From: Pseudomonadota bacterium
Lineage (GTDB): Bacteria > Pseudomonadota > Gammaproteobacteria > Burkholderiales > Gallionellaceae
Length of the DNA: 64,000 bases
Assembly: GCA_021848465.1 (NCBI GenBank)
Contig: JAJZUP010000001.1
Coordinates: forward strand, 868,001-932,000
Direction of reading: 5' to 3'
Part shown: in pieces, positions 30,649-41,809 of the stretch
Layout: the number at the start of each line of letters is the position of its first letter
How positions within the stretch are numbered: the stretch's first letter is position 1
The notes under the pieces: model-generated
Seen by the model: the letters and a program-made list of their open reading frames with translations, nothing else
What the model was told of the DNA's origin: nothing
The model's database searches: none
Made by a program: the position numbers and the translations under genes

Positions 30649-32340
30649 ATGTTGAGCCATCCCGAAACCAAATATCGCCCGTTCAAGCCCGTGGTGTTGG
30701 CTGACCGCCAGTGGCCGGGCCGCACCATCACCCACCCCCCGATCTGGATGAGCACCGATCTGCGCGATGGCAACCAGGCCTTGTTCGAGCCGATGGATGC
30801 GAGCCGCAAGATGCGCATGTTCCGCATGTTGTGTGACATCGGTTTCAAGGAGATCGAGGTGGCGTTTCCCTCCGCGTCGCAGACTGAATTCGATTTTGTG
30901 CGCAAGCTGATCGAAGACAAGCACATCCCCGATGATGTCACGATCGAAGTGTTGACCCAGGCGCGCGAGCATTTGATCCGCCGCACCATGGAGTCGTTGC
31001 GTGGTGCGCGCCGGGCCATTGTGCATGTGTATAACGCCACCTCAGAGCCGTTCCGTGATGTCGTGTTCGGCATGAGCAAGGCGGAGGTGAAAACGATGGC
31101 GGTGAATGCAGTGAGCCTGATCCGCCAGTTGGCCGATGAGCAGCCCGGGACTGAGTGGGTGTTGCAGTACAGCCCGGAGACCTTTACCGCGACTGAATTG
31201 GAGTTCGCCAAGGAGGTCTGTGACGCGGTGACCGAGACCTGGGGGGCGACCCCGCAGCGCAAGGTTATCCTCAACTTGCCGGCTACGGTGGAGATGGCGA
31301 CGCCCAATGTGTATGCCGACCAGATCGAATGGATGCACCGCAATCTTGCGCGGCGCGACAGCGTGATTATCAGCTTGCATCCGCACAATGATCGTGGCAC
31401 CGCCGTGGCTGCGGCGGAACTCGCCATGATGGCCGGTGCGGACCGCGTGGAAGGGTGTTTGTTTGGCAACGGCGAGCGCACCGGCAATGTGGATATCGTG
31501 ACGCTTGCGCTGAATCTCTACACGCAGGGCATCGCGCCGGGGCTGGATTTTTCGGACATCAATGCGGTGGCACGCACGGTGGAGGAATGCACGCAGTTGT
31601 CGGTCCATCCGCGTCACCCCTATGTGGGCGACCTCGTGTTTACGGCGTTCTCGGGTTCGCATCAGGATGCGATCAAGAAGGGGTTCTCCGCGCAGCAAGG
31701 CGAGTCTGTGTGGAATGTGCCCTATCTTCCGGTGGACCCGAAGGATGTGGGGCGCAGCTACGACTCGGTGATCCGCGTCAATAGCCAGTCCGGCAAGGGC
31801 GGCATTGCCTATCTGCTGGAGACCGAATACGGCATCGTGATGCCGCGCCGCTTGCAGATCGAGTTTTCCGGCGTGGTGCAGAAACATGCCGATGCGCACG
31901 GCGGCGAGATCAGCGCGGCCACGTTGTGGAAGCTGTTCTCGGCCACGTATTTCGAGGCGCAGAGCCCGGTGTGTTATCGCCAGCACCACTTGTTTGAGCA
32001 GGGGGCGATGCAGGGTATCCGGCTGGAAGTGGAGATCGTCGGGCAGCCGCAGATTCTCGCCGGCACCGGCAATGGCCCCATCGATGCTGCTGTGCATGCC
32101 TTGCGTAGCGCCGGAATCGGCGTGCGGGTGTGCAGCTTTGAGGAGCGCGCCATGGCGGCGAGTCGCGAGGGCGGCGATGCGCAAGCGTGCGCCTTCATGG
32201 AAATTACGGATGAGGCGAGCGGAAGCGCATGCTATGGCGTCGGTATGGACGCGAATATCGTGACGGCATCGATCCGGGCGCTGTTCAGCGGGTTGAATCG
32301 TCTTGAAGCGGCTTGGGCCGGCGTCCGCGCTGTGGCATAA
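30649..32340 (+). CDS. leuA: 2-isopropylmalate synthase (long form with N-terminal [15 protein letters not shown])
   Basis: [50 protein letters not shown] before ATG 30649; [15 protein letters not shown]. Confidence 0.95.
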   Translation: MLSHPETKYRPFKPVVLADRQWPGRTITHPPIWMSTDLRDGNQALFEPMDASRKMRMFRMLCDIGFKEIEVAFPSASQTEFDFVRKLIEDKHIPDDVTIEVLTQAREHLIRRTMESLRGARRAIVHVYNATSEPFRDVVFGMSKAEVKTMAVNAVSLIRQLADEQPGTEWVLQYSPETFTATELEFAKEVCDAVTETWGATPQRKVILNLPATVEMATPNVYADQIEWMHRNLARRDSVIISLHPHNDRGTAVAAAELAMMAGADRVEGCLFGNGERTGNVDIVTLALNLYTQGIAPGLDFSDINAVARTVEECTQLSVHPRHPYVGDLVFTAFSGSHQDAIKKGFSAQQGESVWNVPYLPVDPKDVGRSYDSVIRVNSQSGKGGIAYLLETEYGIVMPRRLQIEFSGVVQKHADAHGGEISAATLWKLFSATYFEAQSPVCYRQHHLFEQGAMQGIRLEVEIVGQPQILAGTGNGPIDAAVHALRSAGIGVRVCSFEERAMAASREGGDAQACAFMEITDEASGSACYGVGMDANIVTASIRALFSGLNRLEAAWAGVRAVA

Positions 32341-32365
32341 TCGCGCGCTCTTGGAAAGAAATGAA

Positions 32366-33766
32366 ATGACTGCAAAAACCTTATACGACAAACTCTGGGA
32401 CTCCCACGTGGTGCGGCAGGAAGCCGACGGCACCGCATTGATCTACATCGACCGGCAATTGGTGCATGAAGTCACCAGCCCGCAGGCCTTTGAGGGTCTC
32501 AAACTGGCGAAGCGCAAGCCGTGGCGCACAGCCTCCATGGTGGCTGTGCCGGATCACAACGTGCCGACCATTAACCGCGCCGCTGGTATCGCCGACCCGA
32601 TCTCGCGCACCCAAGTGGAAACGCTGGATGCCAATTGTGCCGAGTTCGGCATCGTGGAATTCAAGATGGGCGACATCCGCCAGGGCATCGTGCATGTGAT
32701 CGGCCCCGAGCAGGGCGCGACCTTGCCAGGCATGACGGTGGTGTGCGGCGATTCCCACACCAGCACGCATGGCGCGTTCGCCGCGCTGGCGCACGGCATC
32801 GGCACCAGCGAAGTGGAGCATGTGATGGCGACGCAGTGCCTGGTGGCGAAGAAATCCAAAGCCATGCTGGTCAAGGTGGACGGCAAGCTCGGTCATGGTG
32901 TGACCGCCAAGGACATCGCGCTGGCCGTGATCGGCAAGATCGGCACCGCCGGCGGCACTGGCTACGCCATCGAGTTTGCCGGCAGCGCCATTCAGGGCTT
33001 GAGCATGGAAGGCCGCATGACCCTGTGCAACATGGCCATCGAGGCCGGGGCGCGTGCCGGGATGGTGGCGTGCGACGACACTACGATCAACTACGTGAAG
33101 GGGCGGCCGTTCGCGCCCAAGGACAGCGATTGGGACAAGGCCGTGGCGTACTGGAAGACGCTGCACAGCGATGCTGGTGCGAAATTCGATGCCACGATCG
33201 AACTGGATGCCGCACAGATCCGGCCGCAAGTGACCTGGGGTACTTCGCCCGAAATGGTGACCTCGATTGACGGGCGCGTGCCGAACCCGGCGTCTGCGCC
33301 GGATGCAGTGAAGCGCGGTGACTGGGAGCGCGCCTTGCAGTACATGGGGCTCAAGGCCGATACGCCGATCAATGAGATCAAGGTGGACAAGGTGTTTATT
33401 GGATCCTGCACCAATGCGCGCATTGAGGATATGCGCGAGGCGGCGGCGGTCGCCAAGGGCAAGAAGGTGGCCGCCAATGTGAAGCTGGCGATGGTGGTGC
33501 CGGGGTCCGGCCTGGTGAAGGCGCAGGCCGAGCAGGAAGGGCTGGACAAGATTTTTGTGGCCGCCGGTTTCGAGTGGCGCGATCCGGGGTGTTCGATGTG
33601 TCTGGCGATGAACGATGACCGGCTGGAGCCGGGTGAGCGTTGTGCCTCCACTTCGAACCGCAACTTCGAAGGGCGTCAGGGGCAGGGCGGGCGTACGCAC
33701 CTGGTGAGCCCGGCGATGGCGGCGGCGGCGGCGATTGCAGGACACTTTGTGGATGTCAGCCGTTAA
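32366..33766 (+). CDS. leuC: 3-isopropylmalate dehydratase large subunit
   Basis: [72 protein letters not shown]. Confidence 0.98.
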   Translation: MTAKTLYDKLWDSHVVRQEADGTALIYIDRQLVHEVTSPQAFEGLKLAKRKPWRTASMVAVPDHNVPTINRAAGIADPISRTQVETLDANCAEFGIVEFKMGDIRQGIVHVIGPEQGATLPGMTVVCGDSHTSTHGAFAALAHGIGTSEVEHVMATQCLVAKKSKAMLVKVDGKLGHGVTAKDIALAVIGKIGTAGGTGYAIEFAGSAIQGLSMEGRMTLCNMAIEAGARAGMVACDDTTINYVKGRPFAPKDSDWDKAVAYWKTLHSDAGAKFDATIELDAAQIRPQVTWGTSPEMVTSIDGRVPNPASAPDAVKRGDWERALQYMGLKADTPINEIKVDKVFIGSCTNARIEDMREAAAVAKGKKVAANVKLAMVVPGSGLVKAQAEQEGLDKIFVAAGFEWRDPGCSMCLAMNDDRLEPGERCASTSNRNFEGRQGQGGRTHLVSPAMAAAAAIAGHFVDVSR

Positions 33767-34004
33767 GGTTGGACGTTTGTTTTTGATTGCCGCCCTGTGG
33801 CTGGGCTGCATGCAAGGAGCAACGGCACGGGAAGAGGAGTCTGCCAAGCGGCTGGAAGCGGATTTGGCCAAAGTGGGGCGCTCCGTCGAAAAAGGCCTGC
33901 ATGAGGGTGGCGAAGCTGTAGCTAAAGGCGCCCGTAAAGCCGGCGGCTGGTTGGGTAAACAGATGCAGCAGGGCGGCAAAAAATTGGAAAAGGCAGGTAA
34001 GTGA
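33753..34004 (+). CDS. Small exported amphipathic protein between leuC and leuD (entericidin-position gene)
   Basis: [25 protein letters not shown] signal peptide then Lys/Gly/Ala-rich [52 protein letters not shown]; overlaps the leuC 3' end and the leuD start. Confidence 0.75.
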   Translation: MSAVKVGRLFLIAALWLGCMQGATAREEESAKRLEADLAKVGRSVEKGLHEGGEAVAKGARKAGGWLGKQMQQGGKKLEKAGK

Positions 34005-34642
34005 TGCGTAAATTTGAATTATTGGATGGCGTGGTGGTGCCGTTGGATCGTGCCAATGTGGATACCGACGCGATTATCCCGAAGCAATTTTTGAAATCGA
34101 TCAAACGCAGCGGCTTCGGTCCGAATGCGTTCGACGAGTGGCGTTATCTCGACCACGGCGAGCCGGGTATGGACAATGGCAAGCGCCCGCTGAACAAGGA
34201 CTTCGTGCTGAACCAGCCGCGCTATCAGGGGGCGCAGATATTGCTTGCGCGCGAGAACTTCGGCTGCGGCTCTTCGCGCGAGCATGCGCCTTGGGCATTG
34301 GAAGATTACGGTTTTCGCGTCATCATCGCGCCGAGCTTCGCCGACATCTTTTTCAACAACTGTTTCAAGAACGGGTTGTTGCCGATCAAGCTCGCGGCGG
34401 ACAAAGTGGATGTGTTGTTCAAGGCAGTAGAAGCGAATGTCGGCTACAAGCTGAAGGTCGACCTGGAAAAGCAAACTATCACCACGCCGGATGGCTCGGC
34501 CTATCCTTTCGAGGTGGATGCCTTCCGCAAGCATTGCCTGTTGAACGGGCTGGATGACATCGGCCTGACTTTGCAGCATGTTGAGGACATCAAGGCATTT
34601 GAGGCAAAACACAGGGCGGCGCAGCCCTGGTTGTTCGCATAA
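34004..34642 (+). CDS. leuD: 3-isopropylmalate dehydratase small subunit
   Basis: [48 protein letters not shown]. Confidence 0.97.
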   Translation: MRKFELLDGVVVPLDRANVDTDAIIPKQFLKSIKRSGFGPNAFDEWRYLDHGEPGMDNGKRPLNKDFVLNQPRYQGAQILLARENFGCGSSREHAPWALEDYGFRVIIAPSFADIFFNNCFKNGLLPIKLAADKVDVLFKAVEANVGYKLKVDLEKQTITTPDGSAYPFEVDAFRKHCLLNGLDDIGLTLQHVEDIKAFEAKHRAAQPWLFA

Positions 34643-34671
34643 TCATTCTGTTAATTGGATTGGAATCGTAA

Positions 34672-35736
34672 ATGAAGATCGCAGTATTGCCGGGTGACGG
34701 CATCGGACCGGAGATCGTCGCGCAAGCGGTGAAAGTGTTGGAGGCCTTGCGCAGCGACGGCCTGAAGATCGAGATGGAGCACGCACACATCGGCGGTGCG
34801 GGTTATGACGCGGCAAAGGACCCGTTGCCGGAAGCGACGCTGAAGCTGTCGCAACAGTCCGACGCGGTGTTGCTCGGTGCGGTGGGTGGCTATCAGTACG
34901 ATACGCTGCCGCGCCCCATGCGTCCGGAGCAGGGCCTGTTGCGCATCCGCAAGGGGCTCGGTCTGTTCGCCAACCTGCGTCCGGCGCTGGTGTATCCCGA
35001 GCTGGTGAATTCCTCCAGCCTCAAGCCGGAGCTGGTGTCCGGTCTGGACATCATGATCCTGCGAGAACTGACTGGCGATATTTACTTCGGCCAGCCGCGC
35101 GGCATTCGCACGCTGGATAATGGCGAGCGTCAGGGTTTCGACACCATGCACTACAGCGAGTCGGAAGTGCGTCGCGTGGCGCATGTCGGCTTCCAGATTG
35201 CGATGAAGCGCAACAAAAAGATGTGCTCGGTGGACAAGGCCAATGTGCTGGATACCAGCATGTTCTGGCGCGAGATCGTCACCGAGGTGGCGAAGGAATA
35301 TCCGCAAGTGGAGTTGAGCCACATGTACGTGGACAACGCCGCGATGCAGTTGGTGCGTGCGCCCAAGCAGTTCGACGTGATCCTGACCGGCAATATCTTC
35401 GGCGACATCCTGTCCGACGAGGCTTCGATGCTGACCGGCTCCATCGGCATGCTGCCGTCGGCTTCGCTGGACGCGAACAACAAGGGCCTGTACGAGCCGT
35501 GCCACGGCTCCGCACCTGACATCGCCGGTAAGGACATCGCGAATCCGCTGGCGACCATCCTGTCGGTGGCGATGATGCTGCGCTATACCTTCGCTGACGA
35601 GGCGAATGCGCAGCGCATTGAGAAGGCGGTACGCAAGGTGTTGCAGCAGGGCATCCGTACCGGCGACATCTGGCAGGAAGGCATGCAGAAAGTTGGCTGC
35701 GTCGCGATGGGTGATGCGGTAGTGAAGGCGATGTGA
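34672..35736 (+). CDS. leuB: 3-isopropylmalate dehydrogenase
   Basis: [55 protein letters not shown]. Confidence 0.98.
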   Translation: MKIAVLPGDGIGPEIVAQAVKVLEALRSDGLKIEMEHAHIGGAGYDAAKDPLPEATLKLSQQSDAVLLGAVGGYQYDTLPRPMRPEQGLLRIRKGLGLFANLRPALVYPELVNSSSLKPELVSGLDIMILRELTGDIYFGQPRGIRTLDNGERQGFDTMHYSESEVRRVAHVGFQIAMKRNKKMCSVDKANVLDTSMFWREIVTEVAKEYPQVELSHMYVDNAAMQLVRAPKQFDVILTGNIFGDILSDEASMLTGSIGMLPSASLDANNKGLYEPCHGSAPDIAGKDIANPLATILSVAMMLRYTFADEANAQRIEKAVRKVLQQGIRTGDIWQEGMQKVGCVAMGDAVVKAM

Positions 35737-35758
35737 AACAAGGGAGGGGTAAAGAGGG

Positions 35759-35802
35759 AAGGGTGAAGGGTAACGGCGGTGCTGCGGTTACCCTTCACCC
35801 TT
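35759..35802. repeat. Intergenic hairpin repeat, copy 2 (perfect 16-bp stem)
   Basis: AAGGGTGAAGGGTAAC - ggcggtgctgcg - GTTACCCTTCACCCTT. Confidence 0.85.
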
Positions 35803-35856
35803 TACCCTTGAGCACCGCAGGTGCGATCCCTTCCCAATTGAACTGAGGAAAGAAAA

Positions 35857-36960
35857 ATGAAAGTAGGTCTGGTCGGTTGGCGCGGAATGGTTGGTTCGGT
35901 GCTCATGCAGCGCATGCGTGAGGAGAAGGATTTCGACCTGATTGATGCAGTGTTCTTTACCACCTCCAATGTTGGCGGCGATGCCCCTGCCGAAGGCAAG
36001 GGCGCGAAGCTGAAAGATGCGAATGACATCGACGCACTGAAGGTGATGGATGCGATCATCTCCTGCCAGGGGGGCGACTACACTACAGATATATTCCCCA
36101 AGTTGCGCGCGGCTGGCTGGAACGGCTACTGGATTGATGCGGCTTCGACGCTGCGTATGGAAGAGGATGCGGTGATTATCCTTGATCCGGTCAATCGCAA
36201 TGTGATTGATGCCGCGTTGGCGCGTGGCGTGAAGAATTATATCGGCGGCAACTGCACCAACAGCATCCTGCTGATGGGGCTGGGCGGCTTGTTCCATGCC
36301 GGGCTGGTGGAGTGGGTGTCGTCGATGACCTACCAGGCGGCATCCGGCGCAGGCGCGCAGAACATGCGCGAACTGCTGAAGCAGATGGGCATGGTGCACG
36401 ATTCGGTGGCCGAGCTGTTGCAGGACGACAAGTCCGCCATCCTGGAGATCGACCGCCGCGTGGCGGAAGCGTTGCGCTCCAGCGAGATGCCGACCGAACA
36501 TTTCGGCGCACCGCTGGCGGGCAGCCTGATCCCCTGGATCGACAAGCAACTGGAGAACGGCCAATCCAAGGAAGAGTGGAAAGGCAAGGCCGAGGTCAAC
36601 AAGATTCTGGGCACGACTTCCGCCATTCCGGTGGATGGCCTGTGTGTGCGCATCGGGGCGATGCGTTGCCACAGCCTGGCTTTGACGCTCAAGTTGAAGA
36701 AGGATGTGCCGTTAAGCGAGATCGAAGCGCTGATCAAGGGCGGCAACCCGTGGGTCAAGTTCGTGCCGAACGAGCGCGCTATCTCGGTGCGTGAGCTGAC
36801 GCCGGCGGCGGTGACCGGCAAGCTGGATGTGGCCGTGGGACGCGTGCGCAAGATGGAGTTGGGCGCGGAATACCTGGCTGCGTTCGTGTGTGGCGACCAG
36901 TTGCTGTGGGGAGCGGCAGAGCCGCTACGGCGCATGCTCCGGATTGTTCTGGAGCGCTGA
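35857..36960 (+). CDS. asd: Aspartate-semialdehyde dehydrogenase
   Basis: [54 protein letters not shown]. Confidence 0.97.
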   Translation: MKVGLVGWRGMVGSVLMQRMREEKDFDLIDAVFFTTSNVGGDAPAEGKGAKLKDANDIDALKVMDAIISCQGGDYTTDIFPKLRAAGWNGYWIDAASTLRMEEDAVIILDPVNRNVIDAALARGVKNYIGGNCTNSILLMGLGGLFHAGLVEWVSSMTYQAASGAGAQNMRELLKQMGMVHDSVAELLQDDKSAILEIDRRVAEALRSSEMPTEHFGAPLAGSLIPWIDKQLENGQSKEEWKGKAEVNKILGTTSAIPVDGLCVRIGAMRCHSLALTLKLKKDVPLSEIEALIKGGNPWVKFVPNERAISVRELTPAAVTGKLDVAVGRVRKMELGAEYLAAFVCGDQLLWGAAEPLRRMLRIVLER

Positions 36961-37085
36961 CCGCGCTTCTGGAACCAGATTCAAAATGCCGGGTTAGCGG
37001 TTGAATTTAAAGGGAAGGTGAGCTTGCATCACCAACTCTATGATGTTAGTCTGAACAACATTTCGAAAAATTAAAGGGTGGCAGC

Positions 37086-39887
37086 GTGCTGAAATCACAT
37101 CTGAAAGCGTTAATTCTTCTTGCCGGTGCGGCATGGTCAGGGGTGGCCGCTGCCGTGGGTTTTGGTGGAATCAATGTTACTTCTTCGCTGGGGCGCCCGC
37201 TGTCTGCCGAGATCGAGCTGGTATCAGTCAGCCAGTCGGATAAAGCCGGTCTGGCTGCCAAACTGGCATCTCCCGATGCGTTCAAGGGCGCGGGCATCGA
37301 CTACCCGTCCACGCTTCCCAAACTGAAGTTTTCCATTGAAACGCGCAGCAATGGCGAGCCCTACATCAAACTGACCTCAACGCAGCCGGTCAATGAGCCG
37401 TTTGTCAGTTTGCTGATTGAATTGTCCTGGTCTTCCGGGCGCTTGCTGCGTGAATATACTTTCCTGCTTGATCCTCCGGGGTTTGTAGCGGAGCAACCGG
37501 CAGAAGCGGCAGTCAAGCCGATCGAGCCGGTTGTCGTTGCGCCGGCGGCCTCTGCGCCGGTTGCGGTTCCGGAACCGGCTCCGGCGCCGATCGCGGTAGC
37601 GGCTCCGGCGGCTGAAGTGGCTGCGGTATCGGCCTCAGCGCCAGTCGAGGCTGAGGCAGTGGCTGCGGCTTCGCAGCCGGTGGAGGCGGCGCAAGTGGCT
37701 GCCGCATCGGCGCCTGTTGCCGAGGAGACCAAACCCGTTGAAACGGTGGTAGCGCCGCCTGCCGCCGAAACCATCAAGGCGGAAGCTCCGGCCAAGGTTG
37801 AAGAGAGGAAAACCGGACCGGATTCGGTGACGGTCAAGCGCGGTGACACGCTGGGCAAGATTGCGATGGAAACCAAGCAGACCGACGTGAGCCTGGAGCG
37901 CATGCTGGTGGCGTTGTACCGCACCAACACCGATGCGTTTGCCGGCAACAATATGAACCGGCTGCGTACCGGCAAGATTTTGCATATGCCGCAGGAAGAA
38001 AACCTGGATAAATTGAGCCAAGCCGAAGCCGTGAAAGAAGTGCGTGCGCAAGTGGCGGACTGGAATGCGTACCGGCAGAAACTGGCTGGTGCGATGGCGG
38101 CGTCGGGCGAGCAGCATGCAGCTCAGGAGGCTTCCGGCAAAATCAGCACTGCGGTAGTAGACAAGACGCCAGCCGCACCAGCTGCGGGCGCGGAGGTGTT
38201 GAAACTGTCCAAGGGCGAGGCTCCGGGTGACCAGACTACCGCAGGCGGCAAGGCAGGTTCCGCCAAGGAAAAGGCCAAGGAAAAAGCCAATGCACGCGAC
38301 GAAGAGACGGTGGCAAAAACCAAGGCATTGCAGGAATCCGAGCAGCGTACCGCGATGCTTGAGCAGAACATCAAGGAAATGCAGCGACTGGTCGAATTGA
38401 AGAACCAGGCTGCAGCGCAGGCAGCTTCGGCGGCAACCGCTGCACCTGTGGCCAAACCGAAACCAGTCGCACCCAAAGTGGTGGCTCCTCCGCCTTCACT
38501 GCTGGATGACATCATGGGTAACCCGGTATATCTCGGGGCCGGCGCAGCCGTTGTGCTCGGCCTGGGGGGCTTGTTGCTGATGCGCGTGCGCCAGCGCCAG
38601 GCAAAGGGCAAGAAATTTACCGGAGAAGAAACCGGCAGCGCGACCGGCAGGATCGTGGCGCCTGTTGAACCTTCTCCTGATACCGGCGATTTCACTTCGC
38701 ATTTCACGCCGGTTGCAGAAACCGCAGCCGAAGAGCTGGACCCGATCGGCGAGGCCGACATGTTCCTGAATTTCGGACGCGATGTGCAGGCCGAAGAGGT
38801 GCTGAAGGATGCCTTGACCCGCGACCCGTCGAACAACAAAATCAAACTGAAACTGTTGTCGATTTATTCCAGTCGCAAGGACACCAAATCGTTCTATGTG
38901 TATGCGATGGAGATCAAGGGGTCCGGCGACGAAGCCGCCTGGGCGCAGGCGGCAGCCATGGGGCTGGCGCTGGAGCCGTCCAATCCAGCATACGGCGGTG
39001 CCGAGGCAGCAGCCCCGGTTCCGGAAACGTCGGTGCCACCTGCAGTGGACTTTGATCTCGGCGCAGTCGAGGCAAGCGCTGGGCAGACCATGATTGATCT
39101 GGAAGGAGGGCTGAACAAGCCTGCCGTCGGCGAGCAGACTTCAATCATGTCTGCGGCCGAACTGCAGTCGCTGCAGGAATCGCCAATGGACTTTGATGTG
39201 ACCACTACGCGTCCCGGACTCAATGTGCCTTCTGCGGATGAGCCAAAGCTGGATGTGACGTCGATGGATTTTGACGTGACCGGCACCCATCCTGGCTTGA
39301 GCGCGGCAACCGAAGAAGCCCAGCAGTTGGACGTTGCGGCGATGGATTTCGATATAACCGGCGTGAATGCGGGTGCTAAAACCGTTGCCGAGGCTCAGGA
39401 ACCCGCCGCAGAAATGTCGGGTATCGACTTCGATGTAACCGGAGTCCAGGGTAAGGTCGCCGAGCCGGCCAAGGCCGCTGAACCATTGCCGTCGTTGAAC
39501 CTGGATGACCTGGTGTTTGAAGCGCCAGCCATGCCTAAAGCTGAGCCGGAGCAAGTGGCCGTTGCGGAAGACAAGGGGCTGGAGTTCAGTATCGACATCC
39601 CGGATATCAAGGCAGAGCCGGCAGCACCTGCTGCTCCGGCAGCGCCATCCTTGGGTTTGAGCGAAATCAGCCTGAGTCTGGACGATTCAGTACAATCTGC
39701 CGCAACTCCTGCACAGGAAGTGAAGGATGAGCGCTGGCAAGAGGTTGCGACGAAGCTGGACCTGGCCAAGGCCTATCAGGAGATGGGCGACCAGGCTGGC
39801 GCGCGCGAAATACTCGAGGAAGTAGTGCGTGACGGCGACGAGCAGCAGCGCGCCACAGCACAGGAATTGCTGCAGCAGCTTGGATAA
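37086..39887 (+). CDS. fimV: FimV-like pilus assembly/polar hub protein
   Basis: VGFGGINVTSSLGRPLSAEIELVSVS N-term; LysM-like SVTVKRGDTLGKIA; Ala/Pro-rich spacer; single TM; C-terminal conserved KLDLAKAYQEMGDQAGAREILEEVVRDGDEQQRATAQELLQQL. Confidence 0.93.
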   Translation: MLKSHLKALILLAGAAWSGVAAAVGFGGINVTSSLGRPLSAEIELVSVSQSDKAGLAAKLASPDAFKGAGIDYPSTLPKLKFSIETRSNGEPYIKLTSTQPVNEPFVSLLIELSWSSGRLLREYTFLLDPPGFVAEQPAEAAVKPIEPVVVAPAASAPVAVPEPAPAPIAVAAPAAEVAAVSASAPVEAEAVAAASQPVEAAQVAAASAPVAEETKPVETVVAPPAAETIKAEAPAKVEERKTGPDSVTVKRGDTLGKIAMETKQTDVSLERMLVALYRTNTDAFAGNNMNRLRTGKILHMPQEENLDKLSQAEAVKEVRAQVADWNAYRQKLAGAMAASGEQHAAQEASGKISTAVVDKTPAAPAAGAEVLKLSKGEAPGDQTTAGGKAGSAKEKAKEKANARDEETVAKTKALQESEQRTAMLEQNIKEMQRLVELKNQAAAQAASAATAAPVAKPKPVAPKVVAPPPSLLDDIMGNPVYLGAGAAVVLGLGGLLLMRVRQRQAKGKKFTGEETGSATGRIVAPVEPSPDTGDFTSHFTPVAETAAEELDPIGEADMFLNFGRDVQAEEVLKDALTRDPSNNKIKLKLLSIYSSRKDTKSFYVYAMEIKGSGDEAAWAQAAAMGLALEPSNPAYGGAEAAAPVPETSVPPAVDFDLGAVEASAGQTMIDLEGGLNKPAVGEQTSIMSAAELQSLQESPMDFDVTTTRPGLNVPSADEPKLDVTSMDFDVTGTHPGLSAATEEAQQLDVAAMDFDITGVNAGAKTVAEAQEPAAEMSGIDFDVTGVQGKVAEPAKAAEPLPSLNLDDLVFEAPAMPKAEPEQVAVAEDKGLEFSIDIPDIKAEPAAPAAPAAPSLGLSEISLSLDDSVQSAATPAQEVKDERWQEVATKLDLAKAYQEMGDQAGAREILEEVVRDGDEQQRATAQELLQQLG

Positions 39888-39905
39888 CTTGCAGCGAGCA
39901 GTAAG

Positions 39906-39943
39906 ATCGGCAGCCATCCAGCATGGCTGCCGATTTTTATTTT
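39906..39943 (+). terminator. Rho-independent terminator after fimV
   Basis: ATCGGCAGCCAT-ccagc-ATGGCTGCCGAT followed by tttttatttt. Confidence 0.9.
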
Positions 39944-39959
39944 GGGGAGCTTGAAACCG

Positions 39960-40571
39960 ATGGTGCCGCATCCGGCGACGCAAATCATGGCGTGGAGTGT
40001 GTTTGCGGTAATGACGCAAACACTCCAATCACTGCCTGTACTGGGCGGCCTGACCAGCTTGCTGGCGTTGCTCGCATTCAGTCTGCACGAGCGGCGCCTG
40101 TTCGAACTGATGTACCGGGCGCGCTGGATATTTTTGTCGCTGATGCTGATCTACGCCTACGCAACCCCGGGGGATGCCCTGTGGCAGGGAATGTTTGCAC
40201 CGAGCCGGGAGGGAGTCGAGGAAGGTGCGCTGCAGTTGCTGCGCCTGCTATCCGTGCTGTCCGGCCTGGCGATCCTGCTGACGTCATTAACGCGGGAAAA
40301 GTTGATCAGCGGCATTTACGCGCTGTTGTATCCGCTGCGCTATGTGGGGTTGGCGCCGCAACGCGCCGCAGTACGGCTGGCGCTTACCCTGCACTATGCC
40401 GAAACGGCTATGCGCGAAACGGCAAGCGATTGGCGCGGCACCATCGCTACGACATTGGCGGCGAAAGGTGCGGGGGATGTCAGGATTGCACTGGAGATGA
40501 CGGCACCCAACTGGGCAGACGCAGTGTTGCTGTGCGTGACGATCGGCATGTTGGCGGGAATGTGGTTATGA
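39960..40571 (+). CDS. CbiQ/EcfT-like transmembrane protein
   Basis: Several TM helices; LYPLRYVGLAPQRAAVRLALTLHYAE resembles the coupling-helix region of the CbiQ family; ATG preceded by GGGGAG. Confidence 0.6.
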   Translation: MVPHPATQIMAWSVFAVMTQTLQSLPVLGGLTSLLALLAFSLHERRLFELMYRARWIFLSLMLIYAYATPGDALWQGMFAPSREGVEEGALQLLRLLSVLSGLAILLTSLTREKLISGIYALLYPLRYVGLAPQRAAVRLALTLHYAETAMRETASDWRGTIATTLAAKGAGDVRIALEMTAPNWADAVLLCVTIGMLAGMWL

Positions 40572-41332
40572 GAATTGCACTGGGTGTGGAATATGACGGC
40601 AGCGGTTTCCATGGCTGGCAAAGCCAGCCTGCGGGGAATACCGTGCAGGATGCCCTGCAGCGGGCGCTTGGCAGCGTGGCAGGCGAAGCAATTTCCGTCG
40701 TGGCGGCGGGGCGCACCGATACCGGGGTGCATGCACTCGAACAGGTCGTGCATTTCGATACCCAGGTTGTGCGTCCGTCCGGCGCATGGGTGCGCGGCGC
40801 AAATGCCCTGTTACCGCCGCAGGTGGCGGTGCTCTGGTCGGCGGAAGTTCCGGATGATTTCCATGCGCGCTTTTCGGCACAGGCGCGCAGCTACCAGTAC
40901 GTGCTGTTGAACCGGCCGTCGCGCGGTGCAGTTCATCACGGCAAGATGGGCTGGTTCCATGCGCCGCTGGACCTTGGGGCTATGCGCGCGGCAGCGGCTT
41001 ACCTGCTGGGGACACATGACTTCACTTCGTTTCGGGCGGCGGAGTGCCAGGCCAAATCGCCAGTCAAGCATTTGACCCGGCTTGAAATCAGCCAGCAGGG
41101 CGATGTGTTTATCTTCGAACTGACTGCCAATGCATTCCTGCATCACATGGTGCGCAACATCGTTGGTTGCCTGGTTTATGTCGGCAAGGGCAAGCATCCG
41201 CCGGACTGGATGCGGCAAGTGCTTGAAGCGCGCAACCGCAGTCATGCCGCCCCGACTTTCGCGCCGGACGGTTTGTATTTGCGTCATATCACCTATGACA
41301 GGAAATGGAGTTTGCCGCAAATGCGCGGGTGA
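40568..41332 (+). CDS. truA: tRNA pseudouridine(38-40) synthase
   Basis: MRIALGVEYDGSGFHGWQSQPAGNTVQDALQRAL; AAGRTDTGVHALEQVVHFDT; ATGA overlap with preceding gene. Confidence 0.97.
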   Translation: MRIALGVEYDGSGFHGWQSQPAGNTVQDALQRALGSVAGEAISVVAAGRTDTGVHALEQVVHFDTQVVRPSGAWVRGANALLPPQVAVLWSAEVPDDFHARFSAQARSYQYVLLNRPSRGAVHHGKMGWFHAPLDLGAMRAAAAYLLGTHDFTSFRAAECQAKSPVKHLTRLEISQQGDVFIFELTANAFLHHMVRNIVGCLVYVGKGKHPPDWMRQVLEARNRSHAAPTFAPDGLYLRHITYDRKWSLPQMRG

Positions 41333-41339
41333 CGCAGGT

Positions 41340-41621
41340 TCAATTGTCGAGTAGCGCGACGAGCTTGCCAAACAGCTCGCTGCCATCCCGAATGCTGAAC
41401 CAGCGACCGTCCTGCCATACGTAGTGGAACCCGCCGGATTTTGCCGCCAGCCAGATTTCACGATTGGGCAGGTGGCGGTTGACGATGATCTTGCTGCCAT
41501 TATCGAGCTCGATTTCCATGACTGCGTCGTTGTTGCTGTAATCGATTTCGCGCTCATCCAGCATTTCTTCAATCGCGGAAAAAGCTTCTTTGGCCAGTGC
41601 AATATATTCGCTTTCGGTCAT
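41340..41621 (-). CDS. cyaY: Iron donor protein CyaY (frataxin)
   Basis: MTESEYIALAKEAFSAIEEMLDER...GSKIIVNRHLPNREIWLAAKSGGFHYVWQDGRWFSIRDGSEL. Confidence 0.93.
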   Translation of the reverse strand: MTESEYIALAKEAFSAIEEMLDEREIDYSNNDAVMEIELDNGSKIIVNRHLPNREIWLAAKSGGFHYVWQDGRWFSIRDGSELFGKLVALLDN

Positions 41622-41673
41622 CGGGACACCTGTCTTTGCATTTATAATTACGCGCAATTTTACGGGGAAGACG

Positions 41674-41808
41674 ATGCGCAATCCAATACTTGCTTTTACG
41701 GGAATCATATTGCTGGCGCTGCTTGCACTGCAAGGCTGCGGCCGCAAGGGACCGCTATTCATGCCCAAAAACAATCCGCCACCGACTCAATCCGATCAGA
41801 AGAAATAA
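41674..41808 (+). CDS. lptM: Small LPS-translocon-type lipoprotein (LptM/YifL)
   Basis: MRNPILAFTGIILLALLALQGCGRKGPLFMPKN; upstream of lysA. Confidence 0.88.
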   Translation: MRNPILAFTGIILLALLALQGCGRKGPLFMPKNNPPPTQSDQKK

Positions 41809-41809
41809 C

